Of a stretch of 8,668 nt of DNA, positions 5,235 through 8,668 are shown in pieces. Source of the DNA: JAZQLP01 sp045629205 (GTDB taxonomy: Bacteria > Bacillota > Clostridia > Oscillospirales > UBA644). Position numbers and translations under genes: made by a program. Positions within the stretch are counted from its first letter, which is position 1. Each line of letters begins with the position of its first letter. The stretch lies in contig JAZQQT010000059.1 of NCBI GenBank assembly GCA_045629205.1, positions 1 through 8,668 of the forward strand, given 5' to 3'. The notes under the pieces were generated by a model. The model saw only the letters and a program-made list of their open reading frames with translations. It made no database searches and was not told the DNA's origin.

Positions 5235-7811
5235 ATGAAAATCAACTATGAAGACTTAGTTCACCGTTCAGATTTGCATTATAATGGAACAGCAGAACGA
5301 TGCGAAGAAGGTTTACCAATCGGAAACGGTATAATGGGTTCTTTAATTTGGACTTCACCAAACGCTTTGAAGCTCCAAATAAACAGATCCGATGTTTTTG
5401 CAAATGGTCCTGATACCGAAAGTTTTCCGGCAGAACACAGAGACTATGGATATGCATGTGCATTATTCGATCTTGATTTTGTCGGGTATGGTCCTGATGT
5501 TTTTGACAATACAACAGTTCAACATTTGGATTGCTATAACGCAATTGCGCATATAAATTCTCATGGCTTAAATATTGATGGATTTGCATCCGCTAATGAC
5601 ACATTTGTATTTAAAATAAATGACAATCGTGATAATCCTACTGAATGTGCTGCAAAACTTAAGTTTTTAAGAGCAGCAGCAGTTGAGACAAGAGAAAAAC
5701 ATACTGCCAAATCATATTTCCATAGGGTGGGTGATGTTATTGTTTTACGTCAAGTATTTAAAGAGAAAAAGTATTATTGTTCTTCTGCCGTAGCTGTCAG
5801 AATTACCGGAAGAGATTATATTTCAAGAATTAATGATGAAAATAACGGAACAAAGCAGATACTACCTGAAGGAATGTGCGGATTCGGAGCATCAACAGAG
5901 TTTGATATGCGACTTTGTATGCCGGCTAAAAAAGGAGAATATTGCTGTTACATTTCAAGTTCCGCAACATTTGACCCGGATTTTGATATTATAAATGACG
6001 TAGTAAACAAAGTCAATACAGATTCAAACATAGGATATAACGAGCTATTAAAAAATCACATTCTTGATTGGAATCAATTCTGGACAAAATCTTATATCAA
6101 ATTATCCGGTTTTAAAGAAGCAGAGATGCTTGAAACTCATTATCAATATTTTATGTATATAATGAATTCAATTTCAAAAAATTCTCCTTTTGCACCCAAT
6201 TTCGGAGGGTTACTCTTCAGTCCAAGAGGTGATTTACGACATTGGGGCGCAATGCAATGGTTCAACAATATTACACTCACATATAATGCTATTCTCCCAT
6301 CAGGTCATTATGAACTGATTGATCCATATTTGGACATGTATTTTAATATTAAAGATAGACTTGCAATTGCTGCAAGACAACATTTCGGGGCAGAGGGTAT
6401 TTATGTTTTTGAAACAACACATGTTTTGGGCCCGGAACCAATACCTGAAGAATTTGAAGAAGAGTTTCGTAATTTCATGCTAGACAGAGGACCTGAATCG
6501 TTCTACGGATGTTCTCCCGAATTACAAAAATACGGACTAAGTAAGCCAACTCTCGAATCTCGTTGGGATTTTTTAAACCCTGCATTAGTTGAAACAAGAA
6601 GACCTTATGCTTGGTGTACTCATTTATTTGACAGCGCAGGTCATTTGGCATATCATTTTTACATGAAATATGTCTATACAGGTGATATAGAATATTTGAG
6701 AAATAAAGCTTATCCGATGATTAAAGGAGTATGCGAATTTTATAGAACATATCCAAATACAACAAAAGAAGTATATCCAAAATTTCCAGATGTTGCCGAT
6801 GGTAAATATCATATTTACGGAACTACAGATAGCGAAGCAAACTGGGGCGCATACGATTCTTGTCTTACATTGGTATCTGCTCATGGTATCACAAAAATTG
6901 CCATTGAATGTGCAAAAATTCTAAATGTTGACCAAGATAAAATTCAAATTTGGCAAGAATTTCTTGATAATCTTACCCCCATTCCGACTAATAAACGTAA
7001 AGATGCGGCAAAACGATTGCAAACAGAATCTCCAGAAGATGAATTCTGGATCTGGGTCCCCGGAGAATCATGGCCAAGTCCGGCAATTGGTCTATGCAGC
7101 AACCCTTTCATTCATATGGATATGTGTAATCTCGAAACTGAAAATGCAGATCCAGAAATGTTCCGAATCGGTTCGAATACATTCCGCAGAATGGCTCCTG
7201 ATCCAGAGGACGTTAAAAAATCTCTCGCTGATCTTGAAAATGGGATTGGTAATCATGGAAGATACGGAACAGGAGAAATGTCAACCTCATCCAGAATCTG
7301 GGCCGGTATGGGAAGAGGCGATGTTTTGCTTGTATGCCTAATCGGACAATTGAAATGTCTTGATGCAAAAGACGAGCATTGCTGGTATTATGATAACGGA
7401 TGTAAAGCACCTTATGCAAACAGACTGACTTCAAGAGAAGGCGTAAACGCAATTTCTGCGCAAAGACTTGGTAATGCAGCAGCCGGATTACAAATGGGAT
7501 TAATGCAGTGTTCCGGTGGTGCCCCTGCTGTTCCAGGTGTTATCAGAATTTTCCCCGCATGGGATTTAAATAATAATGCACAATTCGAACTTTGGGCAAG
7601 AGATGGCTTTAAAGTCGGTGCAGCTTGTGAAAGCGGTAAAATTACTGATTTTGAAATAACATCCACGTTGGGAAAAGAATGTCGGGTTCACAATCCATTT
7701 GATTCAAATATTATTGTCTCAGACGGTGTAAACGAAAAAGAATATAGTGAAAAAACAATAGTCTTTAATACCGAAATCGGAAAAGTTTATTCACTAAAAC
7801 AAGCAAAATAA
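5235..7811 (+). CDS. GH95-like (alpha/alpha)6-barrel glycoside hydrolase, cytoplasmic, substrate unknown
   Basis: The 858-residue protein has no signal peptide or membrane segment, so it should act in the cytosol on an imported glycoside. Its layout is like GH95: an N-terminal beta-rich domain opening with EGLPIGNGIMGSLIW at 25-39, a helical barrel from about 295 to 765, and a C-terminal beta domain from about 768 containing the ending typical of the family (RIFPAW at 771-776, RDGFKVGAACESGKITDFEI at 789-808). In the barrel, CTHLFDSAGHLAYHFYMKYV at 461-480, YTGDIEYLRNKAYPMIKG at 481-498 and DSEANWGAYDSCLTL at 532-546 match in position the helices around the general acid of GH95; Glu534 is the best candidate acid. 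The Asn-x-Asn pair and the Asp of the QIDGNFG motif that activate water in GH95 fucosidases are not seen: the matching regions read ETTHVLG (393-399) and SAQRLGNAAAG (741-751). A DUF5703-type or new related family is possible. Start ATG 5235 has GGAG seven bases upstream. The neighbour downstream is a sugar isomerase. Confidence 0.72.
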   Translation: MKINYEDLVHRSDLHYNGTAERCEEGLPIGNGIMGSLIWTSPNALKLQINRSDVFANGPDTESFPAEHRDYGYACALFDLDFVGYGPDVFDNTTVQHLDCYNAIAHINSHGLNIDGFASANDTFVFKINDNRDNPTECAAKLKFLRAAAVETREKHTAKSYFHRVGDVIVLRQVFKEKKYYCSSAVAVRITGRDYISRINDENNGTKQILPEGMCGFGASTEFDMRLCMPAKKGEYCCYISSSATFDPDFDIINDVVNKVNTDSNIGYNELLKNHILDWNQFWTKSYIKLSGFKEAEMLETHYQYFMYIMNSISKNSPFAPNFGGLLFSPRGDLRHWGAMQWFNNITLTYNAILPSGHYELIDPYLDMYFNIKDRLAIAARQHFGAEGIYVFETTHVLGPEPIPEEFEEEFRNFMLDRGPESFYGCSPELQKYGLSKPTLESRWDFLNPALVETRRPYAWCTHLFDSAGHLAYHFYMKYVYTGDIEYLRNKAYPMIKGVCEFYRTYPNTTKEVYPKFPDVADGKYHIYGTTDSEANWGAYDSCLTLVSAHGITKIAIECAKILNVDQDKIQIWQEFLDNLTPIPTNKRKDAAKRLQTESPEDEFWIWVPGESWPSPAIGLCSNPFIHMDMCNLETENADPEMFRIGSNTFRRMAPDPEDVKKSLADLENGIGNHGRYGTGEMSTSSRIWAGMGRGDVLLVCLIGQLKCLDAKDEHCWYYDNGCKAPYANRLTSREGVNAISAQRLGNAAAGLQMGLMQCSGGAPAVPGVIRIFPAWDLNNNAQFELWARDGFKVGAACESGKITDFEITSTLGKECRVHNPFDSNIIVSDGVNEKEYSEKTIVFNTEIGKVYSLKQAK

Positions 7812-7839
7812 ATTTTTATTTATATATTAGGAGAAAACA

Positions 7840-8668
7840 ATGAAAACCAAAAAACCTATTGGTATACAGTTATATACTGTTCGTGATCATCTTGAAAATG
7901 ATTATTTCGGCACCTTGGAAAAAATTGCGGAAATCGGATACAATACAGTAGAATTTGCTGGATATTATGGTAAAACAGCTGAAGAAATCCGTAAAAAGCT
8001 TGACGAATTAAAATTGACATGTATTTCTTCTCATCAAAATTATGATGTTCTTGTCAATGATTTGGATTCAGTAATAGAATCTCATAAAATTCTCGGTTGT
8101 AAATATATTGCTGTACCGTGGGCCGGTGATGATGAACGCCCCGGTGGAAAAAATTTTGATGAGGCAGTAAAGAATTACACAAAAATTGGTGAAAAATTAT
8201 TGGATAACGGAATAGAACTTCTGTATCATAATCATGATTTTGAATTTGTTGATTATAATGGCATGTTAGCATATGATTATATGTTTGATACAATTCCGAA
8301 AAATCTTTTTAATCCAGAAATGGATGTATGCTGGGTTAAATTCGCAGGATATGATCCAGCTGAATATATCAAAAAATATAATGGTAGGATGAAAGTACTT
8401 CATGTTAAAGACTTTTTCAAAGCAAACGCAAATAAAGAATCCTCACCTTATGCTTTAATGGATAATTCAGGAAAAGACGGTAACATAGCGATTCAAAATG
8501 AAAATGACACTTTTGAATTCAGACCTGTCGGATATGGCATCCAAGATATGAACAAAATCATTTCAACCGCTGAAGAATGCAATATGGAATATTATATTGT
8601 CGAGCAGGATAACTGTAACAATATTGATTCATTTACTGCTGCAAAAATGAGTTATGATAAATTATCCG
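7840..8668 (+). CDS. Sugar phosphate isomerase/epimerase-like TIM-barrel protein (xylose isomerase-like, PF01261), 3' end cut by window
   Basis: ATG 7840 follows AGGAG (7829-7833) by six bases and the hydrolase stop by 28 bases, so the two genes form one unit. The frame stays open for 276 codons to the window edge; relatives are about 280-290 residues, so only the last few are missing. It starts PIGIQLYTVRD at 6-16, typical of this family. Candidate metal ligands are Glu135 in YHNHDFEF (129-136), Asp162 in MDVCWVKFAG (161-170), His188 in LHVKDF (187-192) and Glu255 in YIVEQD (252-257), the layout of divalent-metal sugar isomerases and epimerases such as tagatose 3-epimerase relatives and IolE/IolI. 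No signal peptide, so cytosolic. It probably rearranges the sugar freed by the upstream hydrolase, but family members also include inosose dehydratases and 3-keto-glycoside enzymes, so the reaction is not determined. Confidence 0.9.
   Translation, partial: MKTKKPIGIQLYTVRDHLENDYFGTLEKIAEIGYNTVEFAGYYGKTAEEIRKKLDELKLTCISSHQNYDVLVNDLDSVIESHKILGCKYIAVPWAGDDERPGGKNFDEAVKNYTKIGEKLLDNGIELLYHNHDFEFVDYNGMLAYDYMFDTIPKNLFNPEMDVCWVKFAGYDPAEYIKKYNGRMKVLHVKDFFKANANKESSPYALMDNSGKDGNIAIQNENDTFEFRPVGYGIQDMNKIISTAEECNMEYYIVEQDNCNNIDSFTAAKMSYDKLS

Noticed and set aside
6925..7341. 138-codon open frame inside the hydrolase gene in another frame
   Set aside because: It lies wholly within a convincing 858-residue gene, has no ribosome site and gives a low-complexity, Lys/Met-rich product without family features.

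Overview
The window is AT-rich, with strong Shine-Dalgarno sites, SigA-type promoters, a lipoprotein solute receptor and many AT-ending codons. This points to a low-GC Gram-positive bacterium (Bacillota), most likely an anaerobic clostridial or gut lineage. That assignment is inferred from composition and protein flavour; nothing here fixes a genus. I see no RNA genes, insertion sequences, CRISPR or phage genes.

The layout is two divergent transcription units separated by a 165-base control region (5070-5234). The leftward unit (5069 down to 1) encodes xanthine phosphoribosyltransferase (xpt), a BMP-family lipoprotein receptor, a double-domain ABC ATPase, and two BPD_transp_2-type permeases, the last cut by the window edge. 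This is a complete purine nucleoside/base type ABC importer except for the missing end of the second permease. With xpt as the promoter-proximal gene, the unit reads as purine uptake plus salvage: the transporter brings in a nucleoside or base and Xpt joins the free base (xanthine or guanine) to PRPP to give XMP or GMP. A GC-rich hairpin followed by a broken T tract lies between the receptor gene and the ATPase gene. It probably sets receptor mRNA above that of the membrane and ATPase subunits.

The rightward unit (5235 to 8668) encodes an 858-residue protein without a signal peptide that resembles the GH95 type of (alpha/alpha)6-barrel glycoside hydrolase, followed after 28 bases by a xylose-isomerase-like TIM-barrel sugar isomerase/epimerase, cut at its last few residues. 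Together they suggest cytoplasmic breakdown of an imported glycoside and conversion of the released sugar. The substrate is unknown, and the usual GH95 fucosidase catalytic Asn-x-Asn and Asp motifs are not apparent.

The control region holds two near-consensus promoters back to back. The xpt promoter is TTGACA, 17 bases, TATAAT, with a leader of only about 20 bases, so there is no room for the purine riboswitch that precedes xpt in Bacillus subtilis. The rightward promoter is TTGACT, 16 bases, TATAAT. A 17-base near-palindrome covers the xpt -10 box and a perfect 12-base palindrome abuts the rightward -35 box, so repressor control is the best guess for both. I found no obviously new defence or mobile system. 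The points most worth following are the unusual hydrolase and the protein-type operators.
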